Shown one piece after another: positions 37,541-46,022 of a stretch of 64,000 nt of DNA; the stretch's first letter is position 1, and each line of letters begins with the position of its first letter. The position numbers were made by a program, and so were the translations under genes. The notes beneath the pieces are model-generated. The model made no database searches. It was given only the letters and a program-made list of their open reading frames with translations, and had not been told where the DNA came from. This stretch comes from Deinococcus alpinitundrae. Lineage in GTDB: Bacteria > Deinococcota > Deinococci > Deinococcales > Deinococcaceae. The stretch is from assembly GCF_009982895.1 (NCBI RefSeq), contig NZ_WXZL01000002.1, forward strand, positions 248,001 to 312,000. The letters are read 5' to 3'.

Positions 37541-38410
37541 TCAGCGCCCGCGCCCCGGACTGCCCAGCAGCGACACCAGCCGCTCGACCTGGGCCTGCTG
37601 GGCGGCCTCCAGCGAAGCAGCCGCCTCCTTCTGCACGACTTTCCACACCTCGAAGCTGCGCTCCTGGGTACGCACCACCGCACTATTGACGGTGAAGTGC
37701 AGGCTGGGCGACCGCTTCATGGCCGCCTCAATGCCCTCACCGCGTGCGCCGAGCAGCGCGCCCAGAATACCTTTTTCCTCGGCGCGGCGCTGCAACTCGC
37801 GCCTCAACGCGCGGTCCTTGATGCGCTCGACGACTTCCCAGGCGGCGTCCTGCACCAGATCGCGGCCCGGCGCGGCCCGGAAGACCTCCACCCACAGATC
37901 GTCGCCCTGACGTCCCGTGCGCTGGGCCGACCCGTTCGCAGCCGCGGCCCAGTGCGTCTCGAAGTCGCGGGCATCCTCGACGAGCACCTTGAGCTGACGG
38001 TTGCTGGGTTCCAGCGTGACCCGGTAGCCCTCCGGCAACACGGCCCAGGCGCTGCGGCCCTGCTCGTCGGCAGCCTGCATGCTGGCGTAAGCGGCGGCCA
38101 GCGTTTCGGGGGTGTCTGTCGCGCTGCCCAGACGGGCGCGGTCCGCGTAGAGGCCCAGTTCGCCGCCATCCTCCATCCGAACCTCGTGGCGCACATGGCG
38201 CAGGCCGTAGCCCCAGCTCTCGTGGGCCTGGGTCAGCGCGACGCTAAGCTGCTCGGCGCTGAGGTTACTCACGCTGATGTCGGGCAGCGCAGTACGCAGC
38301 AGGGCTTGCAGCGCCTGACGGGCCGCGCTGCTGACAGCCACGTCATCGGCAACGGGATGTGGTGCGTCTTTCTGGACAGCTTCTTTTCTGGCTTTGGTCG
38401 CTTGGGTCAT
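37541..38410 (-). CDS. hypothetical protein, 289 residues
   Basis: A soluble, charged protein I do not recognise. The N-terminal segment is basic (TQATKARKEAVQKDAPH). The middle has WAVLPEGYRVTLEPSNRQLKVLVEDARDFE, which looks like a beta-rich domain. The C-terminal 100 residues are helical and charged, with EVVERIKDRALRRELQRRAEEKG and a final EAAQQAQVERLVSLLG that could be a coiled coil. Codon use matches its neighbours, so it is probably a real lineage-specific gene. It ends convergently with the galactosidase operon. Confidence 0.65.
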   Translation of the reverse strand: MTQATKARKEAVQKDAPHPVADDVAVSSAARQALQALLRTALPDISVSNLSAEQLSVALTQAHESWGYGLRHVRHEVRMEDGGELGLYADRARLGSATDTPETLAAAYASMQAADEQGRSAWAVLPEGYRVTLEPSNRQLKVLVEDARDFETHWAAAANGSAQRTGRQGDDLWVEVFRAAPGRDLVQDAAWEVVERIKDRALRRELQRRAEEKGILGALLGARGEGIEAAMKRSPSLHFTVNSAVVRTQERSFEVWKVVQKEAAASLEAAQQAQVERLVSLLGSPGRGR

Positions 38411-38447
38411 CTGGCTCCTCGTGGAGGTGGGGCGGGTGCGCTGCTGG

Positions 38448-38488
38448 CCCTCACCTCGGGTACTATTCTGTTATATCACAAGTGAGGG
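38448..38488 (-). promoter_or_regulatory. inverted repeats upstream of the 289-residue hypothetical gene
   Basis: CCCTCAC (38448-38454) and GTGAGGG (38482-38488) are exact complements. Between them lies the near-palindrome TGTTATATCACA (38469-38480), which reads TATAAC as a possible -10 box on the minus strand. The layout suggests an operator, but no regulator can be named. Confidence 0.35.
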
Positions 38489-38531
38489 GCTCGCATTTGG
38501 CATGTTCTCCGTCCCAGCGGTGCGGTCACCC

Positions 38532-38954
38532 TCACGCTCCCCGGTCGAGTTGCAAGATATCAGCGAGGAATTTGCGCTCCAGTCTGGGCACCTGGTCACC
38601 CAGCGTGGGGAGTTCATCGGCATCACCAGCATGGCTTCCTCGTTGGCCGGGCGGCTGAGCAGCTCGCCTCTAAATTTCATCGGATTGGGGGTGTGGGTCA
38701 GGGTAGAGCGCCAGGGCTGACGGTGCGCGCCGCTGGAGGCCGTTCCGGCAGCCAGCATACACAGCTCAATGATTTCCCTCGCGACACGCTCGGGGCGAGA
38801 ACTGCCGGGTGGTGCGCCGCCGCAACTCATCAAGGAAAGCTCGGACGCGCAACAACGACTCGGCCTCAGGAAGGCACTCGAAAGCAAGCGGCCCGAAGTT
38901 GACTTCAGGAAAGCCGAGGTAGAGGTCGGCGAAGCGGGGCAGGGGTCGGGTCAA
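38532..38954 (-). pseudogene. decayed nitroreductase-family gene
   Basis: The minus strand carries the remains of a nitroreductase/iodotyrosine-deiodinase-like flavoprotein spread over three frames. It starts at a TTG with AAGGAG upstream and reads to RRRTTRQFSPR. After a frameshift near 38800 it reads VAREIIELCMLAAGTASSGA and RQPW, the FMN-binding core. An internal deletion of roughly 60-80 residues, judged against usual family layout, joins this to NPMKFRGELLSRPANEEAML. After another shift the tail reads VPRLERKFLADILQLDRGA and stops. It cannot encode a working enzyme. Confidence 0.75.
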
Positions 38955-39069
38955 GGCGGCTCCTTGAAAGGCAATCTGGCCTCTCTATCTTACGCCGCTT
39001 TCCGGAGCGACTCTCGCCCCAAGATCCGCTTCACAGTGCCGAGCAGGTGGCGACCGCCATACTCGGCGC

Positions 39070-39465
39070 ATGTCCATTCAGGTGCAGGTCAACCAGGTCA
39101 GCGGCAGCGCCGCCGAGGGGATCGCCCGCAGCCACCACGTACTGATCGACCGCCCCAGCGAGAAGGGCGGCGAGGACCAGGGCATGATGGGCGGCGAGTA
39201 CCTGCTCGTCGCGCTGGGCGGCTGCTTCATGAGCAACCTGCTGGCTGCCGTCAAAGCGCGCGAGGCCGATATCAAGGGCGTGAAGTTGCAGATCGTCGGC
39301 ACGCTGGAGAGTGCGCCAAGCCGCTTCAGCGAGATCGAGGTGCAGGTCAGCGCCGAGGCCAGTGACAGAGCGCAGCTCGAAAAACTTGTCGAGATGGCGG
39401 ACAGGGCCTGCATCTCGTCGAATACTCTACGGCAGGCGGCGAAGGTGACGTTCACGGTACTCTGA
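39070..39465 (+). CDS. OsmC-family peroxiredoxin-like protein
   Basis: A 131-residue OsmC/Ohr superfamily protein. The first reactive cysteine is in GEYLLVALGGCFMSNLL at about residue 53, and the second is in ADRACISSNTLRQAAKVTF near residue 113. That spacing is typical for thiol-dependent reduction of organic hydroperoxides. Length is normal. It stands alone between two decayed genes on the opposite strand and is apparently intact. Whether it uses lipoyl, bacillithiol or other thiols is unknown. Confidence 0.87.
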   Translation: MSIQVQVNQVSGSAAEGIARSHHVLIDRPSEKGGEDQGMMGGEYLLVALGGCFMSNLLAAVKAREADIKGVKLQIVGTLESAPSRFSEIEVQVSAEASDRAQLEKLVEMADRACISSNTLRQAAKVTFTVL

Positions 39466-39468
39466 ATC

Positions 39469-39990
39469 TCAGCGGCGCAGCACCCCCTCGTTGCCGAGCA
39501 GCAACTGACGCAGGACGCTGTAGCGCGCCTCGATGTCGGCCCGGTCTCCCGAGCCCTCGGTGATGCACAGGGCGTCCTCGCGAAGCAGATCGGCGTGATG
39601 GCGACTCACCGCGCGGCCCTCCTGATCGTGCAGGCAGGACGCCGAGACGGTCAGCACTTCCAGGAGTCGGATCACCACACTGGGAATGCCCCTGCCGCAC
39701 TGCCGGATCATGTCGAACATGCGCGCCAGCAAGACGCTGAAGTCTGTCACTGGCAGCACCAGCCGCAACTGGTCCACCCCGGTAAAAGACGCCGTCGGGC
39801 CAGCGGCGGTCTGGCAGGCTGGACAGCGCGTCGCCGAAACAGTTAATGACATCAATGGCTGTCACCAGGTTGTTGACCCCCCGGAGAGAGGGCGCGGGCA
39901 GCCACGTCGCCGAGCTGTCACACGCTGAATTCCAGGTCCTGATCGATGGTGCGATTGTCACGCTCTGAACCATGCCTTGCAATTTGACTC
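39469..39990 (-). pseudogene. decayed DUF2254 membrane-protein gene, 3' remnant
   Basis: The minus strand keeps only the C-terminal cytoplasmic part of a DUF2254 protein. The reconstructed reading runs ERDNRTIDQDLEFSV, a TGA stop, QLGDVAARALSPG, then NNLVTAIDVINCFGDALSSL in another frame, and finally VDQLRLVLPVTDFSVLLARM and IRQCGRGIPSVVIRLLEVL in a third. One extra G in a six-G run causes the first shift. The N-terminal membrane half is absent. The gene is clearly dead unless these are assembly errors. Confidence 0.7.
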
Positions 39991-40245
39991 AGATGGCGGA
40001 AAGTTGAGGTGCATGTGGCGTCCAGGGGAGCGAGCGCGGCAGCTCCCGAACGAAGCCGGGCGGGAAGGCCCAGCCGCGCCAAGCCGCGCCCCGGGCGGCC
40101 CCCGATGGCTTTATAGTCTGAAACACCGACTCACCCCGCCTTCCGCAGCTATTCGGCATCCATTCCACAACCCGGCACCGCAAAGGGGAGTCATGACCAG
40201 TCAATTCGGCACAGCAGATAGGGTTGAGGGGGGCCAGCACATGCT

Positions 40246-41823
40246 GTGGATCGGCCCAGCGACGTGAGCGGCTACCTGCTGGCCATTGACGCGGGCACCG
40301 GCAGCGTGCGGGCCGTGCTGTTCACGCCGCAAGGCCATCAGCACGCCGTGGCCGCCCGGGAATGGACCCACGAGAACGACGGCACGCCCGGCGTGATGAA
40401 CTTTGCTGTAGAACGCAACTGGGCCGTCATCTGCCAGTGTATCCAGCAGGTGCTGGAGGGCGGTGGGGTGCGGCCTGAGGACGTACTGGCCGTCAGCGCT
40501 TCCAGCATGCGCGAGGCCATCGTGCTGTATGACCGCCAGGGCCGCGAGATCTGGGCCTGCGCCAACGTGGACGCCCGCGCTGCCGAGCAGGTGCGCGAAC
40601 TTCAGCGCGACCACGCCGACCTGGAGCGCCTGACTTACCGCAGCAGTGGCCAGACCTACGCGCTGAGCGCCGTGCCGAGGCTGCTGTGGATCAAGCGCCA
40701 CCAGCCGGAGGTGTTCGCGCAGATTCACCGCATCAGCATGCTCAGCGACTGGGTGCTGTACAAGCTGGGCGGGGTGCTGGCCAGTGATCCGTCCAACGCC
40801 TGCACCAGCGGCATGTTCGATCTGGCCGCCCGGCAGTGGTCGGCGGACGGGCTGGACGACCTAGGCTTGCCACAAGACCTCTTTGCGCCGATGCTCGAAT
40901 CCGGCACGGCTTACGGCACCGTGACCCCCCAGGCCGCCGAACAGACCGGGCTGCGACCCGGCACACCGGTGGTGATGGGCGGCGGCGACGTGCAACTCGG
41001 CTGCGTGGGATTGGGGGTGGTGCGCCCAGGGCAGGCGGCGATTCTGGGCGGCACCTTCTGGCAGCAGGAAGTCAATCTGGCGCGTCCCAGCATCCATCCA
41101 GAGATGAACATCCGGGTCAATTGCCACGCGGTGCCGGGGGTCTGGCAGGCCGAGACCATAGCCTTTTTCGTGGGCGCGGCGATGCGCTGGTTTCGCGACG
41201 TGTTCTGCACCGAGGAAAAGCAGGCCGCCGCCACGAGCGGGCAGGACGCCTATACCCTGCTGGAACAGCTGGCCCGCCACGTGCCTGCCGGGGCCTACGG
41301 GGTCATACCGATTTTCAGCGATGTGATGCGCTACAGCGCCTGGTACCATGCGGCCCCGTCGTTTCTCAACCTCTCGCTCGATCCCCAGCGGTCGGGCAAG
41401 GGCGTGCTGTTCCGGGCGCTGGAGGAAAACGCCGCCATCGTGACGGCCCAGAATCTGGCTTTAATCCGGGAGTTTACTCAGGTCGACAGCGAACTGCTGA
41501 CTTTTGCGGGCGGCGCCAGCAAGGGGGAGTTGTGGTGCCAGATTCTGGCCGACGTGACTGGCAAGCCGCTGCGGGTACCGGTGGTCAAGGAAGCCACCGC
41601 GCTGGGCACGGCGATTGCCGCCGGAACCGGCGTGGGCCTCTACACTTCCCTGGCTGAGGGCGGCGAGGCGCTGGTGAGGTGGGAGCGCACCTATCAGCCG
41701 AACCCGGCCCTGGCCGAGCCGTATGCCGAGCAGGCTGGGCGCTGGCAGGCTGCTTACGCTGCCCAGCGCACTCTGGTCGATCAGGGCGTCACGTCCGCAC
41801 TATGGAAAGCGCCGGGACTCTGA
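40246..41823 (+). CDS. lsrK: autoinducer-2 kinase LsrK
   Basis: A 525-residue FGGY-family kinase that closely resembles enterobacterial LsrK, which phosphorylates the quorum signal AI-2 (DPD). Shared blocks are LAIDAGTGSVRAVLF, IWACANVDARAAEQV, VVMGGGDVQLGCVGLG, ILGGTFWQQEVNLA, YHAAPSFLNLSLDP, FRALEENAAIV and the terminal WKAPGL. GTG at 40246 or 40264 is the likely start. A frame beginning MTSQFGTADRVEGG at 40193 would join it if a six-G run had one more G. Only a cupin gene accompanies it; lsrACDB, lsrF, lsrG and lsrR are absent nearby. Confidence 0.9.
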   Translation: MDRPSDVSGYLLAIDAGTGSVRAVLFTPQGHQHAVAAREWTHENDGTPGVMNFAVERNWAVICQCIQQVLEGGGVRPEDVLAVSASSMREAIVLYDRQGREIWACANVDARAAEQVRELQRDHADLERLTYRSSGQTYALSAVPRLLWIKRHQPEVFAQIHRISMLSDWVLYKLGGVLASDPSNACTSGMFDLAARQWSADGLDDLGLPQDLFAPMLESGTAYGTVTPQAAEQTGLRPGTPVVMGGGDVQLGCVGLGVVRPGQAAILGGTFWQQEVNLARPSIHPEMNIRVNCHAVPGVWQAETIAFFVGAAMRWFRDVFCTEEKQAAATSGQDAYTLLEQLARHVPAGAYGVIPIFSDVMRYSAWYHAAPSFLNLSLDPQRSGKGVLFRALEENAAIVTAQNLALIREFTQVDSELLTFAGGASKGELWCQILADVTGKPLRVPVVKEATALGTAIAAGTGVGLYTSLAEGGEALVRWERTYQPNPALAEPYAEQAGRWQAAYAAQRTLVDQGVTSALWKAPGL

Positions 41824-41834
41824 AGGAGAACGAT

Positions 41835-42236
41835 ATGCACAAAGCCAAGATCGACGAAACCCCACTGCGCTTCGACACCTACGGCCCCGGCTACCTCGCG
41901 CGCGGCCCGCGTACCGACTTCGGGGTGGTGGTGCTGCCGCCAGGACAGGACTTTCCCAACCATTACCACGAGCGCACCGAGGAAACCTTCTACACCCTGG
42001 AAGGTCACGTGGTGATGTGGACCAACGGCCTGAGAATCGAACTGGGGCCGGGCGACTACCACCGCTGCGACCCGATGGAGATGCACTACCTCGTCAACGA
42101 GGGCGAGGTGCCGTGGCGGGCGGTGTTCATCAAAGCGCCGCACAACCCAGGTGACGGCGTAACCGTGGACTGGAAGCCGGGGCAGCCGGTACCTGACATC
42201 GGACCGAGACTGACTGAAGAGGACCAGAGCCGTTGA
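41835..42236 (+). CDS. cupin-domain protein linked to lsrK
   Basis: A 133-residue single-domain cupin. Motif one is HYHERTEETFYTLEGHVVMW, with metal-ligand histidines and glutamate. Motif two, PGDYHRCDPMEMHYLVNEG, gives the last histidine. AAGGAG precedes the ATG, and the gene begins 11 bp after lsrK, so the two are cotranscribed. Cupins are metal-dependent isomerases, dioxygenases or binding proteins. Here a role in converting phospho-AI-2 or a similar sugar-like compound is suggested by linkage only. Confidence 0.82.
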   Translation: MHKAKIDETPLRFDTYGPGYLARGPRTDFGVVVLPPGQDFPNHYHERTEETFYTLEGHVVMWTNGLRIELGPGDYHRCDPMEMHYLVNEGEVPWRAVFIKAPHNPGDGVTVDWKPGQPVPDIGPRLTEEDQSR

Positions 42237-42241
42237 GTTGA

Positions 42242-42775
42242 TTATTCCGGCACAGGTTCGTCCGGAGCGTCGAGTGCCTTCAGGATGCTCTCTGGATCGC
42301 TGGCCCGCTGCAGGGCGTCGGCCTCGGCATCCTGGCGGTTTTGCACGCTGGGCAAATCGCGGCGCAGTTCTTCGAGGAGGCTGATCAGTTTGGCGCTGCG
42401 CTGCTCGGTCAGCAGAATGATTTGCAGCTGCAACTGCGAGCGCTGCTCGGCCAGCCGGGCCTGACGCGCCTGCGCGATGAGCACCGTGGACGTGATGATC
42501 AGACTCAGCACCCCGATCAGCCCCTGGAGCCAGAAGAACGGCGGATTGTCCCAGGCGTGGTGAATGAAGAAATTCAAGTTGAGATTGAGCACGATCCACA
42601 GCACAAACGAGGCCAGGGCAATGAAGATGAAGGTAGGCTGACCCAGCAGCCCCGCCAGGCGCTCGATCGGGCGGTGCAGAGTGGTCAGGCTGGCGCGCGA
42701 CTGCTGTTCCAAGAGGGTATTGATTTCGGCATTTTGCGAGAGGAGCTGCTCGAAGCGGCGATCAGGAGAAGTCAC
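42242..42775 (-). CDS. DUF1003 membrane protein
   Basis: A 177-residue protein with two membrane helices (FIFIALASFVLWIVLN and LIGVLSLIITSTVLIAQ) flanked by charged coiled-coil segments. The core LLGQPTFIFIALASFVLWI, DNPPFFWLQ and the following helix are typical of DUF1003. I chose GTG at 42773-42775, about 5 bases after an AATAAG -10-like box on the minus strand, which fits a leaderless start. A TTG start 51 bp upstream is possible. Function is unknown. It ends convergently with the cupin gene. Confidence 0.75.
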   Translation of the reverse strand: MTSPDRRFEQLLSQNAEINTLLEQQSRASLTTLHRPIERLAGLLGQPTFIFIALASFVLWIVLNLNLNFFIHHAWDNPPFFWLQGLIGVLSLIITSTVLIAQARQARLAEQRSQLQLQIILLTEQRSAKLISLLEELRRDLPSVQNRQDAEADALQRASDPESILKALDAPDEPVPE

Positions 42776-43066
42776 GGCTCTTATTTTCAAGCTTTTGCGC
42801 GCGGCCAAGCGCCGACTCCGAAGCAATCCCCAAGAGTGTCGGGGGCGGTAGGCTCCTTATCTCCAAACAACCCGCTCCCGATGCCACTTTCCAGCCGGAG
42901 GTTAGAACGCCCCTGAAGGCTAAAATTCTTACCTGTTTCTCCGGCGAGTGTTAGTGCCAACAGTCACGGAGCTGTTAAGGTCAGATGAAGACGGCTTCAT
43001 CCCGATGGCTCAGCCCCGTAAAAAGAAAAGGGCAAGATCCGATATGCTCCTTTGTGAAGGATCGAT

Positions 43067-45103
43067 GTGAAGATTCCCGCCCCGAATGCCAGAGTCCTGC
43101 GCCGAGTCTCCAAGCGCAGCTGGTTTGCGGTCGGCGTGTTTCTGGCACTCCAGACGATCTTGTGGGGAAGCTGGCTCTGGTTCTGGCAGCGCCAGACGCA
43201 GGTTGCCGGAGTATCGGGGGTCCAGACACTCGACGAACTCGGCAGTCTGGTGGTGCTGGTGCTGGCGCAACTGCTGGCAGGCACTGTGGCCATCAGTCTC
43301 GCCCGGCTGCCGCGCATCATCACTGCGCCGACGCTGACACTCAGTTGCAGCATCTTTCTGAATATGGCCGGGTCGGGAATGCAAACCCACTTCGGTTTTG
43401 AGCGACCGGTGTGGTGGCGGCTGACGGACATGGTCACCTTGCTGAGTGCCATCTGGCTGATCTGGGTCAGCCGCCAGATGGTAGCGCGGCGGGCGCAGAC
43501 CGAGCGGGAAGTGACCGAACGCGACGCCTTGACTGGCCTGCTCAACCGCGCAGGCTTCGAGCGACGCCTGGCCCAGCTGACGGGTCAGGCGTCCGTTGCC
43601 CTGATTCTGATTGACCTCAACGACCTCAAGAGTGTCAATGACACCGGAGGCCACAGCGCGGGCGATCAGCATCTGGTGAACGCGGCGCGCGCGCTCAAGG
43701 CAGCCCTGCCACCCGGCGGTCTGCTGAGTCGCTGGGGCGGCGACGAATTTCTGATCGCGCTGCCGAACACAGATCTGCTGGGGGCCAGTGCCTACGCGGC
43801 CGATGCCGCCCGGCGCGTGCCTCAGCCGCGCCAGCACCTGCCGCCCTTCGCGGTAGGTGCGGCCCTGATCCAGCCGCAGGAAGATCCGGCGCGCGCACTG
43901 GCGGTGGCCGACCAGCTGATGTATGAGGACAAGGCCCGCTCGCGCCTGGGCCTCAGTCAGCCTGTCCAACCCTCAAGCCGGTCACCCACAGGCCAGTCTG
44001 CCAATCAGGCCCTGCCGGGGCCGTACCTGCCAGGACCAGAGGAATTTACCCGCATGCTGGAGGGCCTGGAAACCAAGCACGCCATCTTGCAAGACGGTCT
44101 CGACAGCCTGCGGGCCTTGGTGGGCTTCGACGGCAGCTCCTACTACCAGCAGGTCGGTGACCTGATTTTCGCCACCTACATCAGCGGAGCCGAGACCCAC
44201 CACCTGGCGGCGCTGGACCAGCGCTACGGGCGGCCGGTCGACATCGGCCTGCTGGGTCAGGCCATGGTGACCGGCGGCACGCTCGGCACTGCCGATTATC
44301 CCAGTGAGGTATGGGCCTTGCCCGAATGGAAGGCCGCCGGTCTCAAGAGCATCGTCGTGACCCCGGTGCGCGACGCGGGCCAGATTGTGGGGGCGCTCGA
44401 TCTGACCAGCTACAGCACCTGGCGGGCCATCACACCGCAGGTCCGCCGCCTGCTCGAGGCCGTGGCGCTGAGGCTGGGGCATGTGCTGGAGCGCGAACGG
44501 GTGGTGGCGCAGATCGGGCGTACCCTGGAGGGCAGTTTGCGGGCGCTGGGACTGGCGCTCGAAACCCGCGACGTGGAGGCGTTCGGCCACACCATGCGGG
44601 TGGTCGAACTGGCCCGGCGACTGGGGCAGAGGCTTGGTCTCGATTCACGTCAGCGGCTCGACCTCGCTCACGGCGCGTACCTGCACGACATCGGCAAACT
44701 GACCATTCCCGACGCGGTGCTGCTCAAGGCCGGCGAACTGAGCGAGGCCGAAACCCAGGTCATGCGCCAGCACGTCGAGCGCGGTTTCGCCCTGGCCTCA
44801 CGCATCGAGGGACTCGGGCAGGACGCTCTGGACGTCATCTTGTGCCATCACGAACGCTGGGACGGCCAGGGCTACCCGGCGGGCCTGAGTGGCAGCGCCA
44901 TCCCGCTGCTGGCACGCATCTTCGCGCTGTGTGACGTCTACGACGCCCTGACCACCAGCCGCAGCTACAAGCCCGCCTGGAGCGTCACCGAGGCGCTGGA
45001 TGAACTGCGCGCGCAGTCCGGCAAGATGTTCGATCCGGAACTCGTCGAGGTTTTCATGGGAGCGGCACAGGCCAGCCTGCAGGCGGAGGCGGAGACGGAC
45101 TGA
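43067..45103 (+). CDS. GGDEF-GAF-HD-GYP cyclic-di-GMP signalling protein
   Basis: A 678-residue protein. The N-terminal 145 residues hold about four membrane helices. A GGDEF domain follows with the intact active motif SRWGGDEFLIALP near residue 222. A GAF-like domain lies at about 330-470. The C-terminal HD-GYP domain (484-670) keeps YLHDIGKLTIPDAVLLKAG and HHERWDGQGYPAGLSG. Synthesis and breakdown of cyclic-di-GMP are therefore both possible in one polypeptide. It starts with GTG; GAAGG at 43056-43060 supports the start. No partner genes adjoin it. Confidence 0.92.
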   Translation: MKIPAPNARVLRRVSKRSWFAVGVFLALQTILWGSWLWFWQRQTQVAGVSGVQTLDELGSLVVLVLAQLLAGTVAISLARLPRIITAPTLTLSCSIFLNMAGSGMQTHFGFERPVWWRLTDMVTLLSAIWLIWVSRQMVARRAQTEREVTERDALTGLLNRAGFERRLAQLTGQASVALILIDLNDLKSVNDTGGHSAGDQHLVNAARALKAALPPGGLLSRWGGDEFLIALPNTDLLGASAYAADAARRVPQPRQHLPPFAVGAALIQPQEDPARALAVADQLMYEDKARSRLGLSQPVQPSSRSPTGQSANQALPGPYLPGPEEFTRMLEGLETKHAILQDGLDSLRALVGFDGSSYYQQVGDLIFATYISGAETHHLAALDQRYGRPVDIGLLGQAMVTGGTLGTADYPSEVWALPEWKAAGLKSIVVTPVRDAGQIVGALDLTSYSTWRAITPQVRRLLEAVALRLGHVLERERVVAQIGRTLEGSLRALGLALETRDVEAFGHTMRVVELARRLGQRLGLDSRQRLDLAHGAYLHDIGKLTIPDAVLLKAGELSEAETQVMRQHVERGFALASRIEGLGQDALDVILCHHERWDGQGYPAGLSGSAIPLLARIFALCDVYDALTTSRSYKPAWSVTEALDELRAQSGKMFDPELVEVFMGAAQASLQAEAETD

Positions 45104-45125
45104 TCCGGAACCGCCCACCCGGCCT

Positions 45126-45902
45126 TCAGTGACCCAGCACCTTGCTCAGGAAGGCCTTGGCGCGCTCGTGCTGGGGGTTATTGTAAAACTCGTCGGGCGT
45201 GGTGTCCTCCACGATATTGCCCTCATCGAAGAAGACCAGCCGGTCGGCCACTTCGCGCGCGAAGCCCATCTCGTGGGTGACGACCAGCATGGTCATACCG
45301 CTGCCCGCCAGGCCCTTCATCACGTCAAGCACTTCCTTGATCATCTCGGGGTCGAGTGCCGAGGTCGGCTCGTCGAAGAGCATCACCTTGGGATCCATCG
45401 CCAGGGCGCGGGCAATGGCGACGCGCTGCTGCTGGCCGCCGGAGAGCTGCGCCGGGAACTTGTGGGCCTGCTCGGCGATGCCGACGCGTTCCAGGAGTTC
45501 CAACGCCCTCTTGTCGGCCTGGGCCTTGGGTGTCTTGCGCACGCGCATGGGGGCCAGTGCCACGTTTTGCAGCACAGTCAGGTGGGGAAACAGGTTGAAC
45601 GACTGAAACACCATCCCGACCTCACGGCGAATGGCGTCGAGATTCTGGCCGTCCTTGAGTTCGATCCCGTCCACGACGATGGTGCCCTTGTCGTGTTCCT
45701 CCAGGCGGTTGATGGTGCGGATGAAGGTGGATTTGCCGCTGCCCGACGGCCCGATGATGACCACCACCTCGCCAGGCTGCACGCTCATGTTGACGCCGCG
45801 CAGGGCGTGGAAGTTGCCGAAATTCTTGTGCACGTCCACCGCTTTGATGATCGGCTCGGCGCTGCTGGGCGAAGCGGCTTTCTGGAGGTTGGTGGCAGTC
45901 AT
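45126..45902 (-). CDS. polar amino acid ABC transporter ATPase (GlnQ/AapP type)
   Basis: A 258-residue ATPase with Walker [21 protein letters not shown], signature [19 protein letters not shown], Walker [20 protein letters not shown] and switch [15 protein letters not shown]. The [13 protein letters not shown] context is specific to amino acid importers. It is the last gene of a four-gene minus-strand set with two permeases and a binding protein, separated from the nearer permease by 120 bp. Confidence 0.93.
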   Translation of the reverse strand: MTATNLQKAASPSSAEPIIKAVDVHKNFGNFHALRGVNMSVQPGEVVVIIGPSGSGKSTFIRTINRLEEHDKGTIVVDGIELKDGQNLDAIRREVGMVFQSFNLFPHLTVLQNVALAPMRVRKTPKAQADKRALELLERVGIAEQAHKFPAQLSGGQQQRVAIARALAMDPKVMLFDEPTSALDPEMIKEVLDVMKGLAGSGMTMLVVTHEMGFAREVADRLVFFDEGNIVEDTTPDEFYNNPQHERAKAFLSKVLGH

Positions 45903-46022
45903 GCTGGCTCCTTTGGGGCTGGAAACGCTGGGCGCAGACGGGCCGCCGAGCGAGAAAGCGGGGCGAGAGTAGGCGTCAGTTTACAGCGCGCCCGGGTAAT
46001 GAAGTCGTCCGCAGCGCCCGGC

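Noticed and set aside
38469..38485. DdrO radiation/desiccation response motif
   Set aside because: The site matches the 17-bp consensus at only about half of positions and lacks its symmetry.
38394..38720. Plus-strand 108-codon gene
   Set aside because: It has no protein-like signature and lies over the nitroreductase remnant on the other strand.
39452..39982. A single 176-codon minus-strand gene
   Set aside because: DUF2254-like sequence moves between three frames here, so the longest open frame mixes real and nonsense segments.
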